Shown piece after piece: positions 24,561 to 33,293 of a DNA stretch of 47,762 nt. The position numbers were made by a program, and so were the translations under genes. The stretch lies in assembly GCA_964408455.1 (NCBI GenBank), contig CAYOZN010000034.1:1-47762 (forward strand). Direction: 5' to 3'. This stretch comes from CAYOZN01 sp964408455 (GTDB taxonomy: Bacteria > Planctomycetota > Phycisphaerae > UBA1845 > UTPLA1). Numbering within the stretch: position 1 is the first letter of the stretch; each line of letters begins with the position of its first letter. Below the pieces are notes generated by a model. The model was not told where the DNA came from. It saw only the letters and a list, made by a program, of their open reading frames with translations, and did not search any database.

Positions 24561-27277
24561 GTTCCACGCTCGACGGCCTGCCGCGCTTCCTCCGCCAGCG
24601 CCCGGAAGCGACCGCGCCAGGTAATGCCGCCCATATCCGGAAACCACGCCTCCTCCGCCTGAATCCCCGACAACACCTCCTTCGCCCGGTTATGGCGAAG
24701 CTGGTGCTTCAGCCAGTGGTAGCGCGCCTCCCAGTATTCGTTCGGTGAAGACTCCCGCAGGAATGCGTCTTCGAGCAGCCGCGCCCACAGGGCCTCGGCC
24801 TTGTTCAACACGCCGGTGCGATCGACGGCACGCGGCGACTCGGCGATGGACTCGTACATCAACGCCGCTGTTCGAACGTAGGAGCCGTTGTTTGGCGCAT
24901 CCGCCATCAACTCGTCCAGAAGCTGCATCGCCTCCTTCGATTGGTCTGATCGGTCCAGAAGCTTGGCGAGGCTGAACTTCACCACGCGGCGGTCCTCCTC
25001 GGGGCGCTGCTGGTCCTGCATCCACTTCAGCAGGTGCCGCATCGTCGGAATGGTCTCGCTGGCCATACGGCGGGCCTCGATGTCGCGCCCCATGCGTGAG
25101 AGCCGGTGCACCTCCAGCTCCATCTCCGCCGCCAGGCTCACCAGCACTCCGCCCGCCTCCTCGCCACCCGATTGCTGGAGATATTCCTCCAGCACGCGCG
25201 TGGCCCCGCGGATATCGCCCATGCCCTGAAGCGAGCGAATGTGCAGGCCCAGTGCCCGGCCGCTCCGCCGAACCGATCCCAGAACCCGAATGCATCTGGG
25301 ATAATCGCGCAGATCATCGCTCGCCAGAATCGATGCCGCCACGATCCGGGCTTCCTCGATCCAAGCCCCGCGTTCCTCCGCGGACGGTGCGGACTTCCTG
25401 CCAGTCGCGCCAGCGGCCGCATCTGTCCCGTTCCCGCCCGCGGCCTCCAGATCGTCGGCAAACTTCAGCCAGGCATCCACGCAGTCCGTGGCCGCGTTGT
25501 GGCGTGTCGTAATGCTGGCACCTTCCGGAAGCGTCTCGTAGAGGCGCTGCCGGCAGCGGGCCAGGTTGCGCCGCGCATTCCAATAGTTGGGAGATGCCGC
25601 CGGCACCCGCCCATACAGCCCGATGGCCCGCTGATACTCGCCCGCCTCTTCGACCGCCAGCGCCGCGATCCAGCTTGCCTCGGCCGTATCGCGATGCCGC
25701 GGCAGCCGCGTGGACAAAAGCTCCGCCGCCTCGGCCAGTTGCAGCAAGTCTTCGCGGTCCTTGCTTTCGGCGGCCAGTTGACGCCAGCAGCGATAGGCAT
25801 ACTCGTAGGTTCGCTCCGCGATCTCGTCGGGCGGGCTTCGCCGCGCACCGGTGAGAAAAAGCTCGGCTGCCGTTCGGACGTCGCGAATCTGAAAGCGGCA
25901 CACGCCCAGATTGAACCGCGCCTCTGCGTGCATCTGCGACGCATCCTGCCGATCGAGAATGAGCTGCCACGCCCGCGAGGCTCTTTCGTAATCCTTTTCC
26001 GCCATCCACTGGCCCGCCGCCAACGCCAGTTCCACCGGCGTGAGCTGCTCCACGTCGCGGTGCCGCCCGGCCAGCGCGTCTAGATAGACCTGCGTCATCC
26101 GCGGCCACGCCCCGCCGCGCGCCGCAAGCTCCGCGAACGCGTCCTGCGCCTCCTGCCGAAGCGCATCGCGATCCTGGCTGGAGAGCCCCTCCTGCTGAGA
26201 AGCATGCATGTAGCTGTAGGCCCGCACCAGGGGCGCCAGCCGGATGTAGAACACGGCCCCGGAATCCGCCGCGCTCAGCCGGGCTGTCGGCAGATTACCC
26301 AGGCGATCCAACGCCTGCCGGGCTGCGTCGTACCGTCGCGCCGCCAGAAGCGATCGCGCCGCCTCGTATGCCGCCCGCGCCGTCAGCGCCAGCGGCTGCG
26401 TTGAATTCTCCACCCGTTCGAGATCCCGCAGCGCTTCGTCGAACCGCTCCAATTCGCGCCGCGCGATCCCCAGCCCCAGACGCCCGTTCTCGCGCAATCG
26501 ATCGTCGCTCGCCTGTTCTGTCATCATCCAGAACGTCCGCATCGCCGCCTCGAGATGCCCCGTGCGAAGACCGGTGTCTTCCTTTTCGATCAATCCCAGA
26601 TACAGCCGCGTCCACGCCCCGTTGAGCTGCTGCTGTTCAATCGCCGTGCTGATCTGTTCCGAAATGCCCAGCAGCAGAAACTCGTCCTCGTCCGTGCGGC
26701 GCTCCAGGTCCAGATCTTCCAGCCGCGTTTCGGCCTCGCGATACAGCTTGTCCGCCCGGCCGAGAAGGCTCTTCAACCGGCCGCGATCGAAATCCAGCCC
26801 GCTGGTAATCTCGTACTGGTCGAGATCGTCCGCGCAGAGCCGCCTCAGGATCAGATCGGCCCATTCCACCCGCCACTGCGCAGCATCCAGCCGCCGGCCG
26901 AGGCCCTTGAGCCAGTTCTTCTTTTCCTCGAGCTTCAGCAGGCGTTCGTATTCGTCTCCAGCCGCCTTGTAAAATCGATCCCGCGCGAGCCCGTCCGTCT
27001 CCTGCTGCCCCGCTCGAATGTAGGCCCGCGCGACGTGAATGCGGCACTGCGGCGGTCGGTCCTCCAAAATGTGTTCCACCAGTTCCGGCATGCCGCGCTG
27101 CACCAGCCCCAGTACCAGCCGGCGCTCGTCGCCGGTCAGCGAATCGTCCGTCGCTGCCCGCCGGACCGGTGCCGCGCCGGCCGGCGCCGGCGCGACCAGC
27201 GACCAGAGCGCAAGGCAGGCATAGAGTGCCGCGCGTCGCGCTGGTCGCTGAGGATTTGCAGGTAATGGCGGCCGCAT
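24557..27277 (-). CDS. Large exported TPR-repeat protein of the first Exb cluster
   Basis: A 906-residue protein with a signal peptide (hydrophobic part about 17-35, cut after 'PAGAAP') and helical TPR-like repeats over most of its length, e.g. 'ENGRLGLGIARRELERFDEALRDLERV', 'ARFNLGVCRFQIRDVRTAAELFLTGA' and 'ASWIAALAVEEAGEYQRAIGLYGRV'. TPR superhelices bind other proteins, so a periplasmic scaffold is likely. It lies seven bases after an ExbD gene and overlaps the following OB-like gene, so all belong to one operon with ExbB and the VWA protein. A TPR protein of comparable size stands beside the second Exb cluster at 39292-42447. Confidence 0.9.
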   Translation of the reverse strand: MRPPLPANPQRPARRAALYACLALWSLVAPAPAGAAPVRRAATDDSLTGDERRLVLGLVQRGMPELVEHILEDRPPQCRIHVARAYIRAGQQETDGLARDRFYKAAGDEYERLLKLEEKKNWLKGLGRRLDAAQWRVEWADLILRRLCADDLDQYEITSGLDFDRGRLKSLLGRADKLYREAETRLEDLDLERRTDEDEFLLLGISEQISTAIEQQQLNGAWTRLYLGLIEKEDTGLRTGHLEAAMRTFWMMTEQASDDRLRENGRLGLGIARRELERFDEALRDLERVENSTQPLALTARAAYEAARSLLAARRYDAARQALDRLGNLPTARLSAADSGAVFYIRLAPLVRAYSYMHASQQEGLSSQDRDALRQEAQDAFAELAARGGAWPRMTQVYLDALAGRHRDVEQLTPVELALAAGQWMAEKDYERASRAWQLILDRQDASQMHAEARFNLGVCRFQIRDVRTAAELFLTGARRSPPDEIAERTYEYAYRCWRQLAAESKDREDLLQLAEAAELLSTRLPRHRDTAEASWIAALAVEEAGEYQRAIGLYGRVPAASPNYWNARRNLARCRQRLYETLPEGASITTRHNAATDCVDAWLKFADDLEAAGGNGTDAAAGATGRKSAPSAEERGAWIEEARIVAASILASDDLRDYPRCIRVLGSVRRSGRALGLHIRSLQGMGDIRGATRVLEEYLQQSGGEEAGGVLVSLAAEMELEVHRLSRMGRDIEARRMASETIPTMRHLLKWMQDQQRPEEDRRVVKFSLAKLLDRSDQSKEAMQLLDELMADAPNNGSYVRTAALMYESIAESPRAVDRTGVLNKAEALWARLLEDAFLRESSPNEYWEARYHWLKHQLRHNRAKEVLSGIQAEEAWFPDMGGITWRGRFRALAEEARQAVERGT

Positions 27278-27283
27278 GGCTGA

Positions 27284-27748
27284 TTAACCCGCCGCGTCGA
27301 TGAGGCGCGAATGCACGGAAAACTGAATATTCCCGAAGCCGGCCCGAATGCACGAATCCATGGCGCTGATCACGTTCTGGTAGGCCACACCCGGCCCCGC
27401 GTCGATCAGGATGCGTGCCGTTTCATTGGCTCCGGACGTCCGCCGCTCCCGCAGAAAACCCTCCAGGGCCGCGAACGAGTTCTCGGGCAGCTCCCGCCCA
27501 TAGACGACGATCTGGCAGCCCGGCGGCTCCTCCGACTCGAGCAGCACGATCCGCACCAGCGGCACGATCGCGACCGTTGAGCTGCCGCCGGGACCCACCT
27601 GCGACGGCAACTCCGTCGGCAGTACGCCTTCCACCACGCTCACCGACATGCCCAGCATGAAAAACGTCAGAATCACCATGACCACGTCCACCATCGGGGC
27701 GAGGTTCGGTGCGTAGTTCATCGTCGGCTCTTCTTCGCGCAGCGCCAT
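27284..27748 (-). CDS. ExbD/TolR-type protein (second of tandem pair)
   Basis: The 154-residue protein has a short cytoplasmic start, one transmembrane helix (about 19-38, 'MVDVVMVILTFFMLGMSV') with the conserved proton-handling Asp21, and a periplasmic domain. ExbD/TolR subunits sit inside an ExbB/TolQ pentamer and couple proton flow to motion. The ATG at 27748 follows the stop of the upstream ExbD gene by one base. The tail is less conserved than in the first ExbD, and the two may form a heterodimer. Confidence 0.93.
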   Translation of the reverse strand: MALREEEPTMNYAPNLAPMVDVVMVILTFFMLGMSVSVVEGVLPTELPSQVGPGGSSTVAIVPLVRIVLLESEEPPGCQIVVYGRELPENSFAALEGFLRERRTSGANETARILIDAGPGVAYQNVISAMDSCIRAGFGNIQFSVHSRLIDAAG

Positions 27749-27749
27749 A

Positions 27750-28193
27750 TCAGAAGCCCCCCGACTCGCGCGGCACGGCGCTGAACGTCACCTTCTGAAC
27801 GCCCGCCTGTCCGCACGCCACCATCAGTGCCTGCACGTAACGGTACGGCAGATCGCGCTCCGCCCGGATGATGCAGTTCACGTCGGCGTGGGCCTTGCGC
27901 TGCTCCGCCAGCCGGCGCGTGATCTCCGACAGCGGCACCGGTGTCTGGTCCATCAGGTATATCGCCCCGCTGCCGCCGGTGAGGGCCGCATCCCGCACGT
28001 TCACCACGAACCGGTGGCCCAGGTCCTGCTTTTCCGCGTTGCGGGCCGACCGCGCCAGCGGCAGATCGATGCGGCTGTTCTCCCGCTCGACCATCCGCGC
28101 CGCCAGCATGAAGAACACCAGCAGGCACATGGTCACATCGACCAGGGGCGCCAGGTTCAGCTTGACGGAAGTTGGCCGGGGCGGCGCTTTCAT
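27750..28193 (-). CDS. ExbD/TolR-type protein (first of tandem pair)
   Basis: A 147-residue ExbD-family protein: a basic N-terminus, 'LNLAPLVDVTMCLLVFFMLAARMV' with the key Asp19 at the start of the single membrane helix, and a periplasmic domain with the ExbD pattern 'LSEITRRLAEQRKAHADVNCIIRAERDLPYRYVQALM'. It lies 69 bases after the ExbB gene and one base before the second ExbD. Two different ExbD genes with one ExbB suggest a mixed dimer in the channel. Confidence 0.95.
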   Translation of the reverse strand: MKAPPRPTSVKLNLAPLVDVTMCLLVFFMLAARMVERENSRIDLPLARSARNAEKQDLGHRFVVNVRDAALTGGSGAIYLMDQTPVPLSEITRRLAEQRKAHADVNCIIRAERDLPYRYVQALMVACGQAGVQKVTFSAVPRESGGF

Positions 28194-28262
28194 CGCTGAT
28201 TCACTCGCTCCAGTGTCAACCGATAGACACTAATCAAAAGGGCGCAAGGCGACCGTCGCGAC

Positions 28263-29294
28263 TCAGGCCGGCCCCGCCGGCTGGACCATGGCCGGGCCGC
28301 TGTCGGGATCGCCTTCGTCCCGGCCGTTGCCGGCAGACCAGCCGCCCGATGTTCCCTGATTCGTCTGTGCCGCCGCCTGGCCAAACGCATTCGACAACTC
28401 GACCGACGCCTGCGATGGCGGACCCACCGACCCCGGCGGCGCCGGCGCGGGAAAGGCCGATGCAGGCAGCGGCTGCATGCCCGCCGGCCGGGACTGGGCC
28501 CCGGGCGTTGCCGCTCCGGGTGCAACGCGGCCGGCCGGTGCAACACTTTGCTGCGACGTGATCACCGCCGGACGGAAATACTCCAGGATGTCCACCACCG
28601 AGGCATGGGCCGCGACCGTCAGCGAGTCCGCACGATTCCGGCAGATGCCGAAGAACAGCAGCGAGACGATGGCGACGATCAGACCCAGGAACGTGCTCAC
28701 CAGCGCGATACTGATGCCGCCCGCCAGTTCGTCGGGACCGTAGCCGCCCTGTCCCATGCGACCGAACGCATAGATCATGCCCACCACCGTGCCCAGAAGG
28801 CCCAGCAGCGGACTGATGTTTCCGATGATGTTGAGATACTCGATCTTGCGGAATAGCCTCGCCCGCCAGGCGTTCGCCCGCTCCTCCACCGCCTCCTGCA
28901 TGGCGTCGAAGCCGTGACGGCCGTGTCGCAGCCCCATCGTCAGCACGTCGCCGAACATCGTCCGGCTACGGCTCACCGCGTCGACGCATTCCTTGAACTG
29001 CCGCTTCTCGATCAACTCCCGGACCATCTTCGGCTCATCCTCGGGGATGATCGTCGCACGCCGCGTCGTCCAGAAGTGCTCGATGATGAATGTGACCGCG
29101 ACGATCGACATCGCGCCGATGACGACGCCCAGCCAGCCCGATCCGAGCCACACGATATCGAAGAACGACTGGGCCGCCGGGGCCGGGGCGTCGCCGCCTC
29201 CGCCCGCCGGCTGCGCATGTACCGGCGCTACACTCGCAAGGACGACCAGCGTTGCAACAATCAGGAACACACCGGCGCGCTTCACAAATTGCAT
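28263..29294 (-). CDS. ExbB/TolQ/MotA-type proton channel protein
   Basis: The 343-residue protein begins with a signal peptide (cut near 'VHAQPA', residue 27), then three transmembrane helices (about 50-73, 155-177, 195-217) in the ExbB order. The family motif 'IIGNISPLLGLLGTVVGMIYAF' and the last helix 'GISIALVSTFLGLIVAIVSLLFF' with its Thr are both present. A proline/alanine/glutamine-rich tail of about 100 residues follows, unusual for ExbB. ATG 29294 is preferred over GTG 29312, with AAAGG about ten bases upstream. Extended ExbB proteins with signal peptides occur in TonB systems that use an additional periplasmic part. Confidence 0.94.
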   Translation of the reverse strand: MQFVKRAGVFLIVATLVVLASVAPVHAQPAGGGGDAPAPAAQSFFDIVWLGSGWLGVVIGAMSIVAVTFIIEHFWTTRRATIIPEDEPKMVRELIEKRQFKECVDAVSRSRTMFGDVLTMGLRHGRHGFDAMQEAVEERANAWRARLFRKIEYLNIIGNISPLLGLLGTVVGMIYAFGRMGQGGYGPDELAGGISIALVSTFLGLIVAIVSLLFFGICRNRADSLTVAAHASVVDILEYFRPAVITSQQSVAPAGRVAPGAATPGAQSRPAGMQPLPASAFPAPAPPGSVGPPSQASVELSNAFGQAAAQTNQGTSGGWSAGNGRDEGDPDSGPAMVQPAGPA

Positions 29295-29384
29295 TATGTA
29301 AAAACCTTTCACCTGCTTCGACTCGCGGTGGATGGCCGTGGCCGGATCGATCGCCTTCGGCAGGGCCCTCGTGCCGGGCCGAAC

Positions 29385-30461
29385 TCAGTTCAGCCTGACG
29401 TCTTCCTCGGTCACGTGCTTGAAGGTGCCATTATTCGATTCCGCGATCTCGCGGAGCACACGCTCGGGTTCCGGATCGCCGCTGGCATCATACATGAACA
29501 GAATCGTGTTGATCGTCGTCCGCTTGAACCGGTTCAACTGGTTGATGTCGCGCATGATCTTTTCATTGTCTTCGCCAAAGCCGCCATCAGACAATATGAA
29601 CAGAACGTCCGGCTGAAATCGCAGCGCTTCCTTCACCGCCGGCACCGGCCTGGTGTCGCCCGACGGAACGATGTCCATGATCGAGCGAAACGCCGCCCGT
29701 TTATGCTCGATGTCGGCGCTGACCATCTTGTCCATCCACGTCTGAGACTTGACGCCGCGAATCGGTGGATTCAGCCAGACCAGGTTGAAGCGCTGGTCGG
29801 CGTTCAGGCTGCCGATCGCCTTCTTCAGCTCGCGCTGGAGCATTACAAACGTGTCGTACATCGAGCCGCTGTTGTCCATGACATAGACAACCGACCGCGC
29901 CTGCTGCCCGCGACCCACGCCCCACAGCGCGCCCACGGGGCCGCCCCCCGCCAGATCGCGATCGCCCAGGCCGAGGCTGCCCTCGCCCGAGCCGCTGTCC
30001 CCGATCACCGCCGTGCCCGTGACATCGGCCCGGCTCAATTCGCTGAAGGCGATGTCCTCCAGTCCCGAATCGCCGACATCCACCGGTGTTACCTGGAGCG
30101 ACTTGTCCCGCGCCAACAAGGACGCAAGGTCCTCCGCGGCGCCGGCCTCGCGGCTGTCCGGCGCATCGCTGTTGGCCGCGCCCGGGAAGCGAAAGCCCCC
30201 CACTCGCTCCCCCGAATCCGCGTCGGCCACGATGCTGGCGCTGAACTCCGTGCGAATGGCCTGCCCGGCAGCCCCCACCGCCCATGTCACGAAAGTAAGC
30301 ATCGTGATGAGCCCGACATGGAACGCCAGGCTGATGCCCGCTGGTCCCAGGATCAGCGCGATCCGCTCACCCAGCGTGCCGCGGCGGAACTTCGCCCGCT
30401 GTGGCGGCGGCCGAACCTTGCGACGTGCTGCTGGGGCCGTCTGGGCTGGGGAAACTGACAC
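29385..30461 (-). CDS. Membrane-anchored von Willebrand factor A protein
   Basis: The 358-residue protein has a basic N-terminus, one transmembrane helix (about 34-63) and a glycine-rich stretch (about 80-190). A C-terminal VWA domain carries an intact MIDAS start, 'DNSGSM' (Asp196, Ser198, Ser200), then 'GDTRPVPAVKEALRFQPDVLFILSDGGF'. VWA domains bind ligands through a metal ion. The start is GTG 30461, with GGAG nine bases upstream; the upstream extension of the frame is compositionally unlike protein. It heads the first Exb cluster, 90 bases before ExbB. The single helix followed by a long linker recalls the TonB/TolA topology, so it could be the element moved by ExbB-ExbD; this is inference. 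Confidence 0.88.
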   Translation of the reverse strand: MSVSPAQTAPAARRKVRPPPQRAKFRRGTLGERIALILGPAGISLAFHVGLITMLTFVTWAVGAAGQAIRTEFSASIVADADSGERVGGFRFPGAANSDAPDSREAGAAEDLASLLARDKSLQVTPVDVGDSGLEDIAFSELSRADVTGTAVIGDSGSGEGSLGLGDRDLAGGGPVGALWGVGRGQQARSVVYVMDNSGSMYDTFVMLQRELKKAIGSLNADQRFNLVWLNPPIRGVKSQTWMDKMVSADIEHKRAAFRSIMDIVPSGDTRPVPAVKEALRFQPDVLFILSDGGFGEDNEKIMRDINQLNRFKRTTINTILFMYDASGDPEPERVLREIAESNNGTFKHVTEEDVRLN

Positions 30462-30907
30462 CGGCGAGCGCTCCGGAAGGGCATGTCGTGCAGGCGTCCG
30501 AACGTGAACGCGCAGGACTGGAAGGAACGTACGACGTCGAATTATATCGGTCGAGGTGCCCCGATCAACGAATGGCACCCGCCTCCATCCGCATTCGGCG
30601 TCCGAATCGGACCGGCATTCGGGCATCAGCAATTGACCCTGGGTGCATCCAGGCGATAGCATTGATCGCTGGCGGTGGGAATTTTTCGACCGCGGCCCGG
30701 CCCGGCGCAATTTGTCCGGGATTTATCGGAGCCGTCGCAACATCCAACGGCGCAGGCCGGCAAATCGCCTGCTTGCGGGTCCAAGCCCCGCGCTGTGGAT
30801 CATTCGCGGCCGCCGGTTCGATCAACAAAACACCCGCCCCGGCATGGCCGGCCCCAAAGGCTGCCGGCTTGTGCCCGCAAATCACCGCAGGCAAGGGAGC
30901 TGCCGAC
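30462..30907. other. Divergent intergenic region VWA / exported TPR protein
   Basis: There are 446 bases between the divergent genes. The plus-strand reading frame continues through much of it but with Pro/Ala/Arg-rich nonsense-like translation and no start signal. No convincing promoter or RNA gene was found. Confidence 0.5.
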
Positions 30908-32104
30908 GTGGGTAACGGCGCCAGCACATTCCGCGTAAATCGAACCGGTCGCGGGCCCACCGCGTGCATCCCGATACACGTCCTCACAATCGTGGTCTGT
31001 CTTTATTCCGCCCCGAATGCCCATGCCGCGCATCCGTCGCGCACCGCCGTCGAGGGCTCCCCGATCAGGACACCGCGCCAACGCGTCGAGGCAGACATCG
31101 CCGCCGCCCTCTCCCGAAACGATGCCGACGCTGCCCTGCAATTGGTCGACGACAACGCCGCGCTGCTGGGCGAATCACGCCGCCTTTACTGGAGTGGTCG
31201 GGCCTGCCTCGTTCGCGGTGATCACACGACGGCGCGCCGCAGGCTGGCGGCGTCTCTGAAGCTGCGGCCACGCAATGCGGACGCTCAGTTCTGGCTCGGC
31301 CGCGCGTACCTGTCCGCCGGCGCTGCCGCCACCGCCGCCGATCATTTCCGCAAGGCTTATCATGCCGGACTGGAAAGCGCCGAGTTGCAACACGACTGGG
31401 CTGCGGCTCATCGCGACATGGGCCAGCTCCTTGGCCGCGTGACGCTGGTGCAATGGCCCGCCTCCGACGAGAAAGGCCCTGCCCCCGGCGACCGCCACGC
31501 CGATGGCATCATCGTGAGTCCCGCGCCCGGCGAAGCCGGGCGATACGTCCTCGCCTCAGATGAATCGGCCCTGTTTCACGTCGCCGAAGCCCTCCGCCTG
31601 AATCCTGAGCGCGGCGAGTCCCATTTGCTCGCCGCCGAGATCTGGGCCGGCGCCGATTGCCACGAAACCGCCATCCAGCATCTTGAAAAAGCCCTGCCGC
31701 GCCTGCCGAAGGGCGACCAGATCGTGTGTCACGAGGCCTGGTCGCGGAGCTGTCTCGCCCTTGCCGATCTGGATGGCTATCTCGAACACGCCCGCCTCGC
31801 CATGGAATGCGCCAATCGCGTCGATGCCGAGGCGATGGCACGGTGCTACGACCGCGCCGCCGACGAGGCCGCCCTGCGCGGTCAGCTCTCACGCCAGGTT
31901 CAATACCTCAAACTGGGCGTCCGGTCCCACGCCTCTGCCAGCCGGTGCATCCGGCTGGCCGATGCCCTGCTCGCCGCTCAGCGGCCCGCCGACGCCGTGA
32001 CATACCTGCGCCTGGCCGAGCGAAGCAATCCTACGCGGGAAGAGCGCTCCGCCATCGCCCAGCGCCTCTCCCGCACCGCCTATCTCACCTCCCCCGGCCG
32101 CTGA
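30908..32104 (+). CDS. Exported TPR-repeat protein
   Basis: The chosen GTG (30908) has AGGGAG nine bases upstream and gives a 398-residue protein with a signal peptide ('IHVLTIVVCLYSAPNAHAA', about 23-41). The frame is open further upstream but lacks protein character. The mature protein is a chain of helical repeats, e.g. 'DADAALQLVDDNAALLGESRRLYWSGRACLVRGDHTTARRRLAASLKLRP', 'AQFWLGRAYLSAGAAATAADHFRKAYHAG' and 'SLFHVAEALRLNPERGESHLLAAEIWAG'-like units: TPRs with a periplasmic location. The function is unknown. It is divergent from the Exb cluster and may be functionally tied to it. Confidence 0.82.
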   Translation: MGNGASTFRVNRTGRGPTACIPIHVLTIVVCLYSAPNAHAAHPSRTAVEGSPIRTPRQRVEADIAAALSRNDADAALQLVDDNAALLGESRRLYWSGRACLVRGDHTTARRRLAASLKLRPRNADAQFWLGRAYLSAGAAATAADHFRKAYHAGLESAELQHDWAAAHRDMGQLLGRVTLVQWPASDEKGPAPGDRHADGIIVSPAPGEAGRYVLASDESALFHVAEALRLNPERGESHLLAAEIWAGADCHETAIQHLEKALPRLPKGDQIVCHEAWSRSCLALADLDGYLEHARLAMECANRVDAEAMARCYDRAADEAALRGQLSRQVQYLKLGVRSHASASRCIRLADALLAAQRPADAVTYLRLAERSNPTREERSAIAQRLSRTAYLTSPGR

Positions 32105-32157
32105 GCCGAATGACGCCGACTTGCTAAGTGTCGTGGTTGCCCTTCCCGACGCTTCAC

Positions 32158-32224
32158 CGTTTTGACTTTTCGACGTTTCGACGTTTCGACGTTTCGACTT
32201 TTTGACGTTTCCCCGTTTCCCCGA
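32158..32224. repeat. 8-bp TTTCGACG tandem repeats
   Basis: Three exact TTTCGACG units are bounded by decayed ones (TTTTGACT, TTTTTGACG, TTTCCCCG). The array ends 15 bases before the ATG of the isomerase-like gene, so it lies in its leader or promoter and copy-number change might alter expression. Confidence 0.8.
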
Positions 32225-32239
32225 TAACCTGTTTTCACT

Positions 32240-33226
32240 ATGAAACTTGCCTTTTCCAGCGCCGCCTGCCCCGAGTGGGACCTTGCCACCATGGTCACCC
32301 GCGCCAAGGAGCTCGGCTACCAGGGTATCGAACTCCGCGGTCTCCAGGGCCAGATGCACCTGCCGCTCGCGCCGCAGCTCGCCGGCGACCCGCAGAAGGT
32401 CGGCCGCCTCATCCGCGACACCGGCGTCGAGCTGGTCTGCCTCTCCACCTCCGCCGCCTTCCACATGCGCGATCCCAGGGAAGTAGCCGAGAAGGCCGCG
32501 GAAGTGCGCGAGTACATCGAGCTGGCCGGCCGGCTCGGTTGCCCCTTCGTTCGCATCTTCGGCAGCGAAATTCCGAAACTGAAAATTCCTTTCCTCGGCT
32601 ACGAGCGCCGCGAGACGGTCATGGCCCGCATCGCCCAGGCGCTTCGCCCGCTTGCGGATTACGCCGCCCAGCACCGCGTGATCCTGCTGCTCGAAAACAG
32701 CGGCGACTTCACCGACAGCGCATCCTTGTGGTACATGGTCGATGCCGTCGACTCGCCCGCGCTGAAGTGCCTGTGGAATCCGCTCAACGCCCTCATCCGC
32801 CGCGAACGCCCGACCATCTCCATCCCCCGACTTGGCGGTCGCATTGGCATGATTCACCTGTGCGACGGCAAGTTCGCCGGCGCCCCGGCCGGCTCGAACG
32901 CGAATGTCGGCTCGCATCCGTCAGGCGGCGCGAGCGCAATGTCCGGCTCGGCGGCGAAGTTCGGCTTCGAGGGCTACGCCCTCCCCGGCCAGGGCAGCGT
33001 CGAAATCCCGCGCCTCGTGCAATTGCTGAAGGGCATCGCCTTCCGCGGTTACATCTGCTTCGACTGGCCGCGGCTCTGGAACACGTCGCTGGCCCCTGCC
33101 GAGCAGGCGCTGACCGCATTCGCCGAATACATCAAGCCCATGCTGGACGAAAAGCCTATGGAGCTGACGGCGTACAAGGGCGACAAGTACGGGCCGAAAT
33201 TCTCGCAGGAAATCGCAGCAAAATAA
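32240..33226 (+). CDS. Sugar phosphate isomerase/epimerase-like TIM barrel protein
   Basis: The 328-residue protein has the xylose-isomerase-like TIM barrel fold: 'GYQGIELRG' (strand 2), 'GVELVCLSTSAAF', 'AGRLGCPFVRIFGS', 'RVILLLENSGDF' with the metal ligand Glu152, and 'IGMIHLCDGK' with His206. Two usual metal ligands seem changed: Asn180 in 'CLWNPLNA' where many relatives have Asp, and Asp in 'ICFDWPR' where relatives have Glu. Residues about 212-240 are a Gly/Ser/Ala-rich insert in the loop after 'CDGKF'. The substrate is unknown. Such proteins are abundant in planctomycetes and act in sugar or inositol breakdown. Confidence 0.85.
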   Translation: MKLAFSSAACPEWDLATMVTRAKELGYQGIELRGLQGQMHLPLAPQLAGDPQKVGRLIRDTGVELVCLSTSAAFHMRDPREVAEKAAEVREYIELAGRLGCPFVRIFGSEIPKLKIPFLGYERRETVMARIAQALRPLADYAAQHRVILLLENSGDFTDSASLWYMVDAVDSPALKCLWNPLNALIRRERPTISIPRLGGRIGMIHLCDGKFAGAPAGSNANVGSHPSGGASAMSGSAAKFGFEGYALPGQGSVEIPRLVQLLKGIAFRGYICFDWPRLWNTSLAPAEQALTAFAEYIKPMLDEKPMELTAYKGDKYGPKFSQEIAAK

Positions 33227-33293
33227 CACACTAACCCGAAGCGCGTGCGAGGGACACTTATAAACAACAAATGAGGAGCACCCGGTTTCCGCC

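Noticed and set aside
30401..30907. Long N-terminal extension of the exported TPR protein
   Set aside because: It would bury the signal peptide about 190 residues inside the protein and overlaps the start of the divergent VWA gene; the GTG at 30908 has a good ribosome site.
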